A stretch of DNA of 64,000 nucleotides, from the NCBI GenBank assembly GCA_947494565.1, contig CANLVG010000006.1, positions 1 through 64,000 on the forward strand, in the 5' to 3' direction. Below, in pieces: positions 1 to 10,500 of this stretch. Each line of letters opens with the position of its first letter. Within the stretch, counting starts at the first letter, position 1. The position numbers and the translations under genes are program-made. Origin of the DNA: an uncultured Flavobacteriaceae bacterium (lineage in GTDB: Bacteria; Bacteroidota; Bacteroidia; Flavobacteriales; Flavobacteriaceae). The notes below the pieces were generated by a model. It did not search any database and had not been told where the DNA came from. It saw only the letters and a program-made list of their open reading frames with translations.

Positions 1-327
1 CGGACTATACGGTAACGGCCTCTAGCGAAGCACAGAACGGCGATGACTGTTCCTCGCAACCTGTGGACTTCAATGTGTCCCCTGCAACGGACGCGCCGGA
101 CCAACCTGTAGTAGAGGTGACCGATGCGACCTGTGATGCGGCGGGCACTGCCACGATAACCAATTACGATGATACGCTGACCTATACCTTCGCGCCGAAC
201 GACGGCACGACCGTAGGTGCGGGCGGTGTGATCAGCGGTTTCGTTCCCGGTACGGACTATACGGTAACGGCCTCGAGCGAAGCACAGAACGGCGATGACT
301 GTTCCTCGCAACCTGTGGACTTCAGTA
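1..327 (+). repeat. Tandem 252-bp (84-residue) coding repeat, end of the array
   Basis: Bases 1-75 recur almost exactly at 253-327, giving a 252-bp period; differences are few (for example tctagc versus tcgagc). The first copy is cut by the window edge, so further copies probably lie upstream. Confidence 0.85.
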
Positions 328-3300
328 TAATCGAACCTACACCTCCAAATGCCGGAGACGACAATGAAATCACCGTATGTGATGGTGCTTCAGTAGATCT
401 TACATCCCTAGTAACCGAATCAGGTGGTACATTCAGTGAAGCAATGATATCTGGAGGACTTGATGGGGATAGTTTTGATACTACAGGATTATCACCTGGA
501 AGCTATGAGATCATATATACTGTTGAAGCCGGTCAATTATGTCCTGCGGATACGGCTACGATTACTATTCATGTGGCCGAACCGGTCGATGCAGGTGCCG
601 ACAATACTATTTCGGTATGCGAAGGTACAGTTGTCGACTTAAGCGAACTGGTAACGGTTCCCGGAGGAACGTTCTCAGCCACCAATGGTGGGTCGGTAAA
701 TGGAAACGAATTCGATACTTCAGGCTTGTCACCCGGTGACTATAGTATTGAATATACCGTAGACGGCGGCGATTTTTGCCCAGATGATACAGCATTGATC
801 ACCGTTAGTGTAGCAGAAGATATTATAGTTCAAACTTGTGAAGCTGTGGATGCAACTTCTTGTAATGACGGCACCACGAGATTCAATTTTTATTGGTTCG
901 GTAGTAATGCATCACCAGGTGGTTCTAACGCATTTGGATCCAATGCTACCAACAACCTTTCTTTTACGGAGTTTAATGATGGAACTGCCTTGATTCAAGG
1001 TACGACGGTCTTGGGTAGCTGTACTGCAGCACTCTACATAAAGTTGGTTGGAAAGACCGACTGGGCCGGTTGGCAACTGGAAGGCGGTACCTTTAAGAAA
1101 ATGGGATGTACGAATCCTGATCCTACCATGCTTCATTACTATGTAATTGACAACACGGTAAGTACGATAACCACCACTGGAGGTGATTGTCTTGAAGAAG
1201 GTACCTTTATCGTCAGTCAGAAACCAGACCCCAATGATCCACTTACTCCGCATCTTGGTGTTGTTATGGGCCCCGGAGGAGTTCTCCATGGCGTCGATCC
1301 TACGGCTACCGGTATTGCCGGATGGGGTTTTATGGGACCTGAGAACGATCCGAAGAAATATGATATCGACTTCAATTTCGAGCTGGATTGTGAAGACGCG
1401 ACCGGTTGTGAAATCAAAGTTGAAATATGCGACGGAATCGATAATGATGGAGATGGTCAAATCGATGAAGGATTTGACTCAGATGGAGATGGTATTGCCG
1501 ATTGTGAAGATGTTGAAGAATGTGATGGTATTGATAATGATGGCGATTTGTTAGTAGATGAAGGGTTCGATTCCGACATGGACGGTACGGCGGATTGTTT
1601 CGATGAAGAGATTTGCGACGGACTGGACAATGATGGGGACGGAGAGATCGATGAAGGACTATCCTGTGGTGATATCGAAGTATGTGATGGAGTGGATAAT
1701 GACGGTGATGGTGAAATTGATGAAGGGTTCGATGATACGGACAATGACGGTATCGCGGATTGCGTTGATCCATGTGATAATCGTTTTGATTCCGATGGTG
1801 ATAATATTCCCGATTGTGAGGATGTGGAGGAATGTGATGGTCTAGACAATGATGGTGATGGTATGGTCGATGAAGGATTTGCCGATACCGACAATGATGG
1901 TACAGCTGATTGTCAGGATGTTGAAGAATGCGATGGACTGGACAATGATGGAGACGGTGAGATTGATGAAGGATTCGATTCAGATGGGGACGGTACACCA
2001 GATTGTCAGGATGTTGAAGAATGTGACGGACTCGACAATGATGGCGATGGTACGATTGATGAAGGTTTTGCCGATACGGATGGCGACGGTATTGCGGATT
2101 GTATAGATGTCGAGGAATGTGATGGTAAAGACAACGATGGCGATGGTGAGATCGATGAAGGGTTCGATTCGGATGGTGACGGCACACCTGATTGTCGTGA
2201 TATTGAAGAATGCGATGGAGTGGATAACGACGGTGACGGTGAAATAGATGAGGATTTGGACTGTACTGAAGTCTGTGACGGAATTGACAACGATGGCGAT
2301 GGTGAGATCGATGAAGGCTTCGATTCGGATGGGGACGGCACGCCTGATTGTGAGGATACCGAGGAATGCGATGGCGTCGACAATGATGGTGATGGAGAGA
2401 TCGATGAAGGGTTCGATTCGGATGGTGACGGCACAGCTGATTGTGAGGATACCGAGGAATGCGATGGCGTCGACAACGATGGTGATGGAGAGATCGACGA
2501 AGGGTTCGATTCGGATGGTGACGGCACGCCTGATTGTGAGGATACCGAGGAATGCGATGGCGTCGACAATGATGGCGATGGTGAGATCGATGAAGGGTTC
2601 GATTCGGACGGGGACGGCACAGCTGATTGTGAGGATACCGAGGAATGCGATGGCGTCGACAATAATGGTGATGGAGAGATCGATGAAGGGTTCGATTCGG
2701 ACGGGGACGGCACACCTGATTGTGAGGATACCGAGGAATGCGATGGCGTTGACAACGATGGCGATGGGGAAATTGATGAGGACTTGAACTGTGACGATGC
2801 TCCTGAGGGCTGTGAAACGGCTTTCGCTCGATTGGAAACAAACAATACCTGTTTCTTAGATGATGGATTTAATCGATGGGGATGGACCAATCAGTTAACG
2901 ATGGAAGGGAATTATACGATGGACCTCTATTCAGGTGCCGGCCAATGTGATTTGACCAAAGGTGAAAAATCAGGAACCGTCGAAGTGGAGCATAGTAATG
3001 GGTCCGTTACGGTATCGATTGAATTGTCACCCGGATTCGTGATGACCGAGGCACAGTTATATGTTGGTGGTGCACCGTATCCTGTAAAGGGAAATAATCC
3101 TACGGTGGCTCCGGGTCAATACCCGGTGAAGGAAGAAGGTCTGGATAAGGTTACACGTCTGGATTTTGACCCGATCGATGTGAGTCACATTACTGGCGAC
3201 TTGTACATTATCGTTCATGCGGTGACGTGTGAGGTCGAAACGGATGATTCGACCGCGAAGACCGAGGTGCAGGCCTTTCCGATGACATTTAAGAATGAAT

Positions 3301-3515
3301 TGAACTTGCGAGTCGAGATTCCCTATGACTCGAACTTAAAGGTCGAAATGTTCGATGTCAATGGTAGATGTGTCCTGGAAAAAGGAGGTATGAGCTTGAA
3401 GACCGGTAAGAACGATATTCGTTTGAACCTATCCAATATGGCACCGGATGTGTACATCTTGATTCTCAATACAGAACGAGAACGGATCATTAAAAAGGTC
3501 ATGTCTCGAAAGTAG
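1..3515 (+). CDS. Large T9SS-secreted repeat adhesin, 3' part (5' end outside window)
   Basis: The frame is open from base 3, so this is the C-terminal 1170 or so residues of a larger protein. Order of parts: an 84-residue Ig-like repeat present at least twice (DYTVTASSEAQNGDD recurs); two further beta-sandwich repeats with the motif D(T/S)(T/S)GLSPG; a Cys-containing domain of about 190 residues with no family I recognise; fifteen CDGxDNDGD-type motifs of the MopE putative metal-binding family; a CETAFA...CFLDDGFNRWGW domain seen in secreted Bacteroidota proteins; and a C-terminal sorting domain of about 75 residues ending KKVMSRK. The Asp-rich DSDGDG loops resemble thrombospondin type 3 calcium sites. 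The protein is probably exported by T9SS to the cell surface and may serve adhesion; the adhesion role is inference. A strong terminator follows. Confidence 0.9.
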   Translation, partial: DYTVTASSEAQNGDDCSSQPVDFNVSPATDAPDQPVVEVTDATCDAAGTATITNYDDTLTYTFAPNDGTTVGAGGVISGFVPGTDYTVTASSEAQNGDDCSSQPVDFSIIEPTPPNAGDDNEITVCDGASVDLTSLVTESGGTFSEAMISGGLDGDSFDTTGLSPGSYEIIYTVEAGQLCPADTATITIHVAEPVDAGADNTISVCEGTVVDLSELVTVPGGTFSATNGGSVNGNEFDTSGLSPGDYSIEYTVDGGDFCPDDTALITVSVAEDIIVQTCEAVDATSCNDGTTRFNFYWFGSNASPGGSNAFGSNATNNLSFTEFNDGTALIQGTTVLGSCTAALYIKLVGKTDWAGWQLEGGTFKKMGCTNPDPTMLHYYVIDNTVSTITTTGGDCLEEGTFIVSQKPDPNDPLTPHLGVVMGPGGVLHGVDPTATGIAGWGFMGPENDPKKYDIDFNFELDCEDATGCEIKVEICDGIDNDGDGQIDEGFDSDGDGIADCEDVEECDGIDNDGDLLVDEGFDSDMDGTADCFDEEICDGLDNDGDGEIDEGLSCGDIEVCDGVDNDGDGEIDEGFDDTDNDGIADCVDPCDNRFDSDGDNIPDCEDVEECDGLDNDGDGMVDEGFADTDNDGTADCQDVEECDGLDNDGDGEIDEGFDSDGDGTPDCQDVEECDGLDNDGDGTIDEGFADTDGDGIADCIDVEECDGKDNDGDGEIDEGFDSDGDGTPDCRDIEECDGVDNDGDGEIDEDLDCTEVCDGIDNDGDGEIDEGFDSDGDGTPDCEDTEECDGVDNDGDGEIDEGFDSDGDGTADCEDTEECDGVDNDGDGEIDEGFDSDGDGTPDCEDTEECDGVDNDGDGEIDEGFDSDGDGTADCEDTEECDGVDNNGDGEIDEGFDSDGDGTPDCEDTEECDGVDNDGDGEIDEDLNCDDAPEGCETAFARLETNNTCFLDDGFNRWGWTNQLTMEGNYTMDLYSGAGQCDLTKGEKSGTVEVEHSNGSVTVSIELSPGFVMTEAQLYVGGAPYPVKGNNPTVAPGQYPVKEEGLDKVTRLDFDPIDVSHITGDLYIIVHAVTCEVETDDSTAKTEVQAFPMTFKNELNLRVEIPYDSNLKVEMFDVNGRCVLEKGGMSLKTGKNDIRLNLSNMAPDVYILILNTERERIIKKVMSRK
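1423..2790 (+). repeat. MopE-type calcium/metal-binding repeat array with 93-bp near-identical units
   Basis: Fifteen CDGxDNDGD motifs lie in this stretch. The upstream units are diverged and vary in length; two are short (ending GLSCGD and EDLDCTE). From 2268 to 2732 five units of exactly 93 bp follow one another (starts 2268, 2361, 2454, 2547, 2640) and are nearly identical in DNA. The codon pair after DGDG alternates Thr-Pro, Thr-Ala, Thr-Pro, Thr-Ala, Thr-Pro, which suggests duplication of a two-unit block. Confidence 0.9.
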
Positions 3516-3536
3516 AACTGTAAAAAGTAGAAATGT

Positions 3537-3567
3537 AAAAAGCCCTGACATGAGTCGGGGCTTTTAG
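3537..3567 (+). terminator. Rho-independent terminator after the adhesin
   Basis: A 12-bp stem (3538-3549 with 3554-3565, one G-T pair) closes a four-base loop (ATGA). It has A-rich and T-rich flanks and begins 22 bases after the stop codon. Confidence 0.85.
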
Positions 3568-4005
3568 CATCAAGTAGGTTAAGTAAGGTAAGATTTGGGA
3601 AGGTAAAGATGAACTATTCATACGCTTTATAAAAAACTTAGTTGTCAAGTAGTTGTTTTTGTATGCTAACCGATGTTTACCTGATGTATACATTCCCAAA
3701 TGGATGCTACAAAAAACGAAAAAGCAAAACGTTCGTGCAAGACATTAGAAAATGCAACAGAAAGCTTTTCAACTGCCCATCCGTAATGCATGACTTTCGA
3801 GGATTTACAAAATGCCTTATTGGTGAAGATGGAGGCTCAAAGATATGAGTTAAGGTAGGTGTTGTAGACATAAACAAGAGACTCATGAATTTGAGTCCAT
3901 TTTAAAATACAGAGCCTACCCCGGCTGTCTTCTTTATGTAGGGCTGCTTTCATCGGTATTGAACAAGTCATAAAGAAAAAGTCAACCTTTAGATTTTAGA
4001 TAGAA
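3568..4005. other. Intergenic stretch with no convincing gene
   Basis: No frame here has recognisable coding content. A plus-strand frame starting at ATG 3700 reads 28 codons to a stop (TAA, 3784-3786), resumes two codons later at ATG 3790 and reads 22 more codons. It might be a decayed gene, but I recognise no family. No tRNA or clear small-RNA structure was seen. Confidence 0.4.
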
Positions 4006-4009
4006 TGAA

Positions 4010-4033
4010 ATAACCCGCCATTAGGCGGGTTAT
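4010..4033 (-). terminator. Terminator of the fasciclin gene
   Basis: A perfect 10-bp stem (ATAACCCGCC with GGCGGGTTAT) encloses a four-base loop and lies 28 bases beyond the minus-strand stop codon. A T-rich run follows on the minus strand. Confidence 0.8.
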
Positions 4034-4060
4034 TTCGGTTTCATATGCTTCGTGTCTACA

Positions 4061-5050
4061 TTAATTCGTGGTGTCAGGAAGCAACACGTTATTGGTAATG
4101 AGGTGAATCACACCGTTACCGGCTTGGATATCGGTAGGACCGATGATGGCACCTTCATTTCCTGATCCATCCGTGATTTCCAAACCACCATCTTTGGAAA
4201 CAATCGTAATCTCATCTCCTTCCAAAGTCGTCACTGCCTGACCCGGTATGATATCGGAAGAACGTACATTACCACTTAATGTATGATGTTCAAGGACGGC
4301 TGCCAAAAGGTTTTCTTCAATATCACTGACAAAGTTCCAATCATTATTCGTATCCAGAAGGGCATCAAAAGCCGCGGGCACCGGAACAAAAATAGTATAG
4401 GGGCCACCAGTACTTTCTTTGAGGTCCGACGGCAAATCGCTCACAACAGCTGCTGCATCCAAAGCGGTACCGAAAACCTCTAGATTGGCATCTGCAGACA
4501 TAAAAGTATCTAACGTAGGTAACGAAATAACTTGGTTTATAATATGGATAATTCCATTTTCAGCTACAACATCAGCTTGAGTTACCGTTGCCAGACCATT
4601 CAGTACTACACCATCCGTGGCATCGAAATACAATGATAATTTAGATTCACCCGGTCCGTCAGCTAAATTCTGCAAATAATTGCGCTGCAAGTCGGCTAGA
4701 GGTGCGGAATCGATACGTCCACTGACAACATGGTTGAGCAATAGTTGCTGCAAGGTTGCGGTCGGAACGGCATCGACACTCGCAAAGCCATTGGAGGACA
4801 AAAAACTGGAAAAAGCTTCATCAGTTGGTGCAAATACCGTGAAAGGACCATCTCCCTTTAAGGTATTTGCCAAGTCCGCTCTTTCCAAAGCCGCCAGTAA
4901 AGAGTTCAAATTTTCCGCTGTAGCCACTTCAACAATATCCGTTTCCGGTATGGGTATAGTTGCCGGTCCATCGTCCAAATTACAGGAAAGTAAGACCGAG
5001 GCCATGATTACTAAGGTTAAGAATTGCTTTAATTTTAAGGAACTTTTCAT
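4061..5050 (-). CDS. Fasciclin (FAS1) domain lipoprotein
   Basis: A 329-residue protein with a lipoprotein signal (MKSSLKLKQF...LLSC) and two FAS1 domains. The first, about residues 40-165, carries GPFTVFAPTDEAF; the second, about 175-325, carries GPYTIFVPVPAAF. FAS1 domains mediate adhesion or protein-protein contact at the cell surface, and bacterial lipoprotein forms are common in marine Flavobacteria. The start at 5050 is preferred over the upstream in-frame start at 5092 for two reasons: it places the signal peptide at the N-terminus, and the promoter-like element at 5066-5073 would lie inside the longer reading. The gene is monocistronic with its own terminator. Confidence 0.9.
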   Translation of the reverse strand: MKSSLKLKQFLTLVIMASVLLSCNLDDGPATIPIPETDIVEVATAENLNSLLAALERADLANTLKGDGPFTVFAPTDEAFSSFLSSNGFASVDAVPTATLQQLLLNHVVSGRIDSAPLADLQRNYLQNLADGPGESKLSLYFDATDGVVLNGLATVTQADVVAENGIIHIINQVISLPTLDTFMSADANLEVFGTALDAAAVVSDLPSDLKESTGGPYTIFVPVPAAFDALLDTNNDWNFVSDIEENLLAAVLEHHTLSGNVRSSDIIPGQAVTTLEGDEITIVSKDGGLEITDGSGNEGAIIGPTDIQAGNGVIHLITNNVLLPDTTN

Positions 5051-5065
5051 AACATTGTGTTTTTC

Positions 5066-5092
5066 CAAAGTTAAACATTTAACTGGTCTCAA
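5066..5092 (-). promoter_or_regulatory. Bacteroidota-type promoter of the fasciclin gene
   Basis: The minus strand carries TAACTTTG (5073-5066), a full match to the -7 consensus TAnnTTTG. A TTG lies 16 bases upstream (5092-5090) and the start codon about 15 bases downstream. Confidence 0.55.
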
Positions 5093-5341
5093 CTTTCCGA
5101 TTCATATCGTTCCCGATTTTCAAAGGTGCCGATAGAATGGGTAAAACCAGTTTGCTTCAATGAATGTCGCTTCAATCAGTTGATACTTACACCTAGTGAT
5201 TTCCTCCGAAACATTTAGAATTAAAAACAGGGCATTGTATTCATTCATTTCAAAAATGAGATGCGCTTCTTTGAGAACGGTTGCTTCAAAAAGATAAAAT
5301 GCGCTGAATGTTCTTGTACTTTCGATGCCCGCTTAATTTCG
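5093..5341. other. Intergenic stretch between fasciclin gene and mnmA
   Basis: No coding frame or stable hairpin was recognised. It holds the upstream regions of two divergent genes. The 13-mer CGATGCCCGCTTA at 5323-5335 recurs on the opposite strand at 13572-13584. Confidence 0.4.
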
Positions 5342-5349
5342 TATTTTTG
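5342..5349 (+). promoter_or_regulatory. -7 element upstream of mnmA
   Basis: TATTTTTG matches TAnnTTTG and lies 20 bases before the mnmA start codon. The nearest upstream TTG (5314-5316) is 25 bases away, which is long for this promoter class. Confidence 0.45.
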
Positions 5350-5369
5350 TCATTTAATCGCGTAGCGCA

Positions 5370-6560
5370 ATGAAAAAAGTAGTTGTAGGACTTTCGGGAG
5401 GTGTTGATTCAAGTGTTGCCGCATATCTTTTAAAAGAACAAGGATATGAGGTCATCGGTCTGTTTATGAAGAATTGGCACGACGATTCCGTTACGATTTC
5501 AGAAGAATGCCCGTGGCTCGAGGATAGCAACGATGCACTTATCGTGGCTGAAAAATTGGGCATTCCGTTTCAAACGGTAGATTTGAGTGTAGAATACAAA
5601 GAGCGTATAGTCGATTATATGTTCAATGAATACGAGAGAGGCCGAACCCCCAATCCGGATGTGCTTTGTAATAGGGAAATAAAGTTCGATGTGTTTCTGA
5701 AAATCGCGTTGCAGCTCGGAGCGGATTATGTCGCTACGGGGCACTATTGCAGAAAGGGCACCATTCAAAACAATAGCGGTTCGGAAACCTATCAACTACT
5801 CGCTGGAGTAGACTCCAATAAGGACCAATCGTATTTTTTGTGTCAGCTTTCTCAAGAACAGCTATCCAAGACCCTTTTTCCGATCGGTGAATTAACGAAG
5901 CCTGAAGTGCGAAAATTAGCTGCTGAGAATAATTTGATCACTGCCGATAAGAAAGATTCGCAAGGGTTGTGTTTTATTGGCAAGGTTCGCCTACCCGACT
6001 TTTTACAACAGAAGTTAAAACCAAAGCAAGGTGTTATTGTTGAAGTTCCTTCCACTGTTTCACAATTTCAAAAAGTTCCTCCCCAATTTGATAGTTTGGA
6101 AGAAGAATTGAATTACTACGCTGAAAAACCGGAATATCAAATCGGGGATGGACAGGTAGTGGGAGAGCACCAAGGCGCCCATTATTTTACAAAGGGACAA
6201 CGAAAAGGACTTGATGTAGGAGGAACCAAAGAACCCTTGTACGTCATAGAAACCGATGTTGATGCCAATGTCATCTATACCGGACAAGGTAAAGACCACC
6301 CAGGGTTGTATCGAAGAGCGCTCTTCGTTTCCAATGAAGAGTTACATTGGGTACGACCCGATCTGACGTTGCAATTAGATGAAACGATGGAGGTAAAGGC
6401 GCGTATAAGATACCGTCAAGAGTTACAGCGGGCCAAATTGTATAAGGTAGATGCCGGACTTTATGTGGATTTTGAGGAACGTCAATCTGCAATAACCGAA
6501 GGTCAGTTCGTGGCTTGGTATGTAGATGAGGAGCTAATCGGATCGGGTGTTATTTTCTAG
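5370..6560 (+). CDS. mnmA: tRNA-specific 2-thiouridylase MnmA
   Basis: A 396-residue enzyme that activates U34 of tRNA-Lys, -Glu and -Gln with ATP and installs sulfur received by persulfide relay. The PP-loop GLSGGVDSS is at residues 7-15. The two catalytic cysteines appear in NPDVLCN (C100) and in DSQGLCFIG (C201), so the active site is intact. The C-terminal MnmA domain with YTKGQRKGL-type sequence follows. The length is slightly above the usual 360-380 because of an insertion around residues 220-255. The ATG has TATTTTTG upstream. The protein is cytoplasmic. Confidence 0.97.
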   Translation: MKKVVVGLSGGVDSSVAAYLLKEQGYEVIGLFMKNWHDDSVTISEECPWLEDSNDALIVAEKLGIPFQTVDLSVEYKERIVDYMFNEYERGRTPNPDVLCNREIKFDVFLKIALQLGADYVATGHYCRKGTIQNNSGSETYQLLAGVDSNKDQSYFLCQLSQEQLSKTLFPIGELTKPEVRKLAAENNLITADKKDSQGLCFIGKVRLPDFLQQKLKPKQGVIVEVPSTVSQFQKVPPQFDSLEEELNYYAEKPEYQIGDGQVVGEHQGAHYFTKGQRKGLDVGGTKEPLYVIETDVDANVIYTGQGKDHPGLYRRALFVSNEELHWVRPDLTLQLDETMEVKARIRYRQELQRAKLYKVDAGLYVDFEERQSAITEGQFVAWYVDEELIGSGVIF

Positions 6561-6648
6561 AATCTAAAAAAGATAAGCCTTCGCTTCTTGAATTGGATGT
6601 AACGGTCATGCAACATCGGAGGCAAAGGAAACTTAATGAAGCTACATC

Positions 6649-7590
6649 ATGAAGAACCGTGTTACGGCCCTTTTCGATATTGAATATCCGATCATACAAG
6701 GGGGGATGATATGGGCCAGTGGTTGGCGTTTGGCCTCCGCTGTATCCAACGCTGGGGGTTTGGGTTTACTTGGGGCCGGTAGTATGTACCCTGAGGTTTT
6801 AAGGGAGCACATTCAAAAGTGCCAACAAGCGACGCAAAAACCCTTTGGCGTGAATGTTCCTATGTTATACCCGGATATCGACAAGCTAATGCACATCATT
6901 GTCGAGATGGGGGTGAAGATCGTTTTCACTTCTGCCGGGAACCCTAAGACATGGACGCAATTTTTGAAGGAGCGGGGAATAACCGTAGTTCATGTGGTCA
7001 GTAGTTTGAAGTTCGCGCTGAAGGCACAGGCAGCCGGGGTAGACGCAATTGTTGCAGAGGGTTTTGAGGCCGGAGGCCACAACGGACGTGATGAGACGAC
7101 CACCATGGTTTTGATTCCTGCTATCCGAAAGGAAATCGACATTCCGTTAATTGCTGCTGGGGGCATCGCAACCGGAAAAGCGATGTTGGCGGCCCTAGTA
7201 TTGGGAGCCGATGGAGTTCAAGTGGGGAGCCGGTTCGTCGCTTCACATGAGGCCTCGTCACATATACTTTTTAAACAAAAGGTAGTTGAGGCCGGAGAAG
7301 GTGATACGCAGCTTACCCTAAAAGAATTGGCTCCCGTTCGATTACTCAAAAATAAATTCTACGATGATGTACAATTGGCCTATCAAAACCATACTTCCGA
7401 AGCAGGTTTGAAACAACTGTTAGGAAGAGCCCGTGCCAAGCGCGGTATGTTCGAGGGAGATATGGAAGAAGGAGAACTGGAAATCGGGCAGGTTTCTGCA
7501 CTGATCCGAGAGGTAAAACCGGCAGCGGATATCGTTTCGGAAATGATATCCGAGTTCAACGAGGCAAAAGAAACGGTCTCCGGGCTATAG
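6649..7590 (+). CDS. Nitronate monooxygenase (2-nitropropane dioxygenase family)
   Basis: A 313-residue FMN-dependent TIM-barrel protein that oxidises alkyl nitronates such as propionate-3-nitronate. Visible features are the N-terminal IIQGGM, the EAGGH segment (about residues 140-144) with the conserved His, and the FMN phosphate-binding stretch AAGGIATG...GADGVQVGSRF. Family members also include FabK-like enoyl reductases; the EAGGHNG motif favours nitronate monooxygenase. It starts 88 bases after mnmA with no -7 motif in between, so it may be read through from mnmA. Its stop lies four bases from the stop of the convergent large lipoprotein gene. Confidence 0.85.
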   Translation: MKNRVTALFDIEYPIIQGGMIWASGWRLASAVSNAGGLGLLGAGSMYPEVLREHIQKCQQATQKPFGVNVPMLYPDIDKLMHIIVEMGVKIVFTSAGNPKTWTQFLKERGITVVHVVSSLKFALKAQAAGVDAIVAEGFEAGGHNGRDETTTMVLIPAIRKEIDIPLIAAGGIATGKAMLAALVLGADGVQVGSRFVASHEASSHILFKQKVVEAGEGDTQLTLKELAPVRLLKNKFYDDVQLAYQNHTSEAGLKQLLGRARAKRGMFEGDMEEGELEIGQVSALIREVKPAADIVSEMISEFNEAKETVSGL

Positions 7591-7594
7591 CCAA

Positions 7595-10500
7595 TTAGTT
7601 CAACGTCAAAGGTTCCACCTTCTTTAAACTTACCAAGTACTCTATCAAATCACGTAATTCTCTTTTAGTGATCAGCTTTCCCATGGCAGGCATAGCGGAG
7701 ACACTATTTTCCCGCTTTTGAATACGTGAATGTGCAATTTCAAGCGGCTCGGCGTCCGATGTTCGCAATATCAATTCGTGGTCCGTTTCTTTCTCCAAAA
7801 CCCCAGTTGCGGTCTGACCGTCTTTTAAGGTAACGGTAACCGTTCCATACCCTGGAGCCAACCTAGCGCTAGGTTCGATAAGGGATTCCAGAATTTCTTC
7901 TCTAGTCAACAAATTGCCAATATTGTCCAAAGGCGGGCCGACAACTCCACCTGCACCTCCTACGGCGTGGCAACGGACACACTGAGCGGTCGGGTTACTG
8001 TTGAATACGGAATTACCGCCCCACCAGTTTCCACCATGTAGGGTTTCCTGGTAATTGTCAACCGAAGCTGTACCACTTTTCAGAACCGATAACTGCGCGA
8101 TCAGTTCCTCTGATTCCGTGGCCTCAACAGCTTCAATGAGATCCAAGATGACACCCTCTTTCAATTGATTTTTGTCTGCTCTTCGAATAAGGTTTTGCAG
8201 TACGGTTTCACTCTTGTTGGCAGGCATTTCAGCCAACACACCCAATATCTTCTGTTGCTCACGTACTGTACCCGTATTGAAAATAGGGTTAACCACTGCA
8301 GGAAGGTCATCTTCCGAAATATTCAGTTCCGCTATTAATCCAACGGCGGCCTCTCGTACTTCTTGTTCCGTGTCTCCCATTCCTGCCTTCATCGCCTTTT
8401 CGATATTTTTGTAGCGTAGCTTGCCGAGGGTGGTCAGCATCGCGGCCTTAACTTGAGGAGACCGATTTTTGGAAAATACCGAAAATACCTGATCACTGTT
8501 ATCGTTCATACCTAAATTGGCCAGTGTCTGCGCAACTCCAACCAGGATGTCAGGGTCGTTATCGGATAAAAAGATCGGGATTTCTTGCTGTAATTCCTTG
8601 CGCAAAAGACTCCCATCACGCTTCACTTCACCTCTTAACCGACCATCGACACGATCCAATACCGAGGGAGATTCCCAAGTGCCTAAGGCCGCAAGGGCTT
8701 CACCTCTTAGTTCGCTCGGAAATGCTGGATTTTTGGCAAATGAAATAAGATTTCGCATTTCCGTTTCACCACCGACTCTCAACGCGGCATTGATACTTCG
8801 GCGTAAGAGTGGTTCCGAAGTAAACCTTTCTTGTTCCAGCAGTTTTGCCAAGGCAGGTAGTGCCTCTTCGATAGACCAATCGTCATTGATGGCCCTGGCC
8901 GCTTCGGTAACGATGTATTCATCTTCGTCATCCAAGAATTTCGCTACTTCCGGACTTTGTAATCTGCGTAAAACCAGAACAGCGGCAATACGTAAACTGC
9001 GGTTGTCACTATTGGCCAAATCGGCGATAGGAGCTATTTTTCCGATTCTGGAAAGGGCCAAGACCGCAGCATGTCGGAGATATACATCTTCGTCAGCGTT
9101 GGCTTTTATCATGTCCAAAAGAGGTTCTAGTGCCGCCGCGCTTTTCGTTCTTCCAAGCGCCTGCGCAGCAAAGAACTTCACCCGATCGTTTTCATGCTGA
9201 AGCAAGGAAATGTACTTATCCGTAGCTTCGGTATATTTGACATCACCTAAAACCTTTAACGCTTGTGCAATGATTTCCGCGTCGCTATCATCAAGAAGCG
9301 CAACTAAGGCTTCCGCTTTGCCCAGGTCTTTGGCGGCAATCTGTCCAATTCCCCAAATGGCATGGACGCGGGCAAATTGATTTGGACTTTCGTTAATGAC
9401 CGTTTTTAGTTTTCGATACCCCCAGAACGTACTTTTTGCCAGGGCGAATTGGGCCTTTTGTCGAATTCGCATATCGGGATAGGCCAATAGTTTTACCAAC
9501 TCATCATTCGATTGCTCATCATAGTCCAAAATCATTAATCGCTGTGTTTCCGCACGCTCTTGTGCCAAATCGCTATGACGCTCATCAACATCCAATTTCC
9601 AGACGCGCCCATAGTCTTTGGTGCCCCAACCATTGATCCAATCCGCTAGGTAAAGCGCGCCGTCGGGTCCGAACCTGATTCCCGTAGGCAACACACCGCT
9701 CAACATATCGATATCGGTATCGAGTTCAAAAGAGGCGCCTTTCGGCTTCAAATCGAACGACCAAATATGCGATCTACTGGGGTCACCGACAAATTCGACC
9801 AAGAAGAAACGGTCTAACCAATCTTTTCCCAGGGCGGTACCCGGGTTATATACCATTCCAGTGGGTCCGTTGTGAAAATTCTGAATAGGAGGAATGATAT
9901 AGGCCGCTTGGCCCTCCCATCTGGGGACGTAGAGTTTTTCATCCATCCAGACCTTGTACGAGTTATTTTTGGAATCGGTGTATTTTCCGAACTGCCAGTT
10001 GGTTCTCCATCCCGAATCCGAGCCTTCGACAATATGTACCAGACGTTCACTTTCGCCTCTGTGGTCCCCATCATTGTCGGAAGAGATTATATTTCCATAG
10101 GCGTCAAAGACAAATTCATGGGTATTGCGATGCCCTCTTGAGAACACCTCGAAATCGCTTCCATCCGGATTGCAGCGCACGATTACCCCTTGATTGGGAT
10201 ACTTGTGATTCGCTCCGTCTACCGTAGTGATATTCGCTCCAATATCGCCGATACCCCAATACATTTTACCATCGGGGCCTTGCACCACACCTGACATACC
10301 ATGCCCTCCAAAACCGATATGTACTGCAAAACCATGGGCGATGGAGGTTTTTTCATCTAAGACTTCATCTCCATTGCTATCGGTCAGTCGCCACATATCT
10401 GGGCCAATACCGACAAATATGTCATCGTCTCTGACATGTAAGGCACCGGCAACATCGGTAATTTCCTCGTTGAAGTCTTCCAATATCCGTTTTGAAACGT

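Noticed and set aside
1414-2890. Long minus-strand open frames rich in Ser/Pro or His/Arg under the adhesin repeats
   Set aside because: They are the reverse reading of the Asp/Gly-rich repeats; their length comes from the repeat period and they have no start context or domain.
8517-9200. Plus-strand open frame of 227 codons inside the large lipoprotein gene
   Set aside because: Antisense to a clear HEAT-repeat coding region; Ser/Ala-rich with no recognisable domain.
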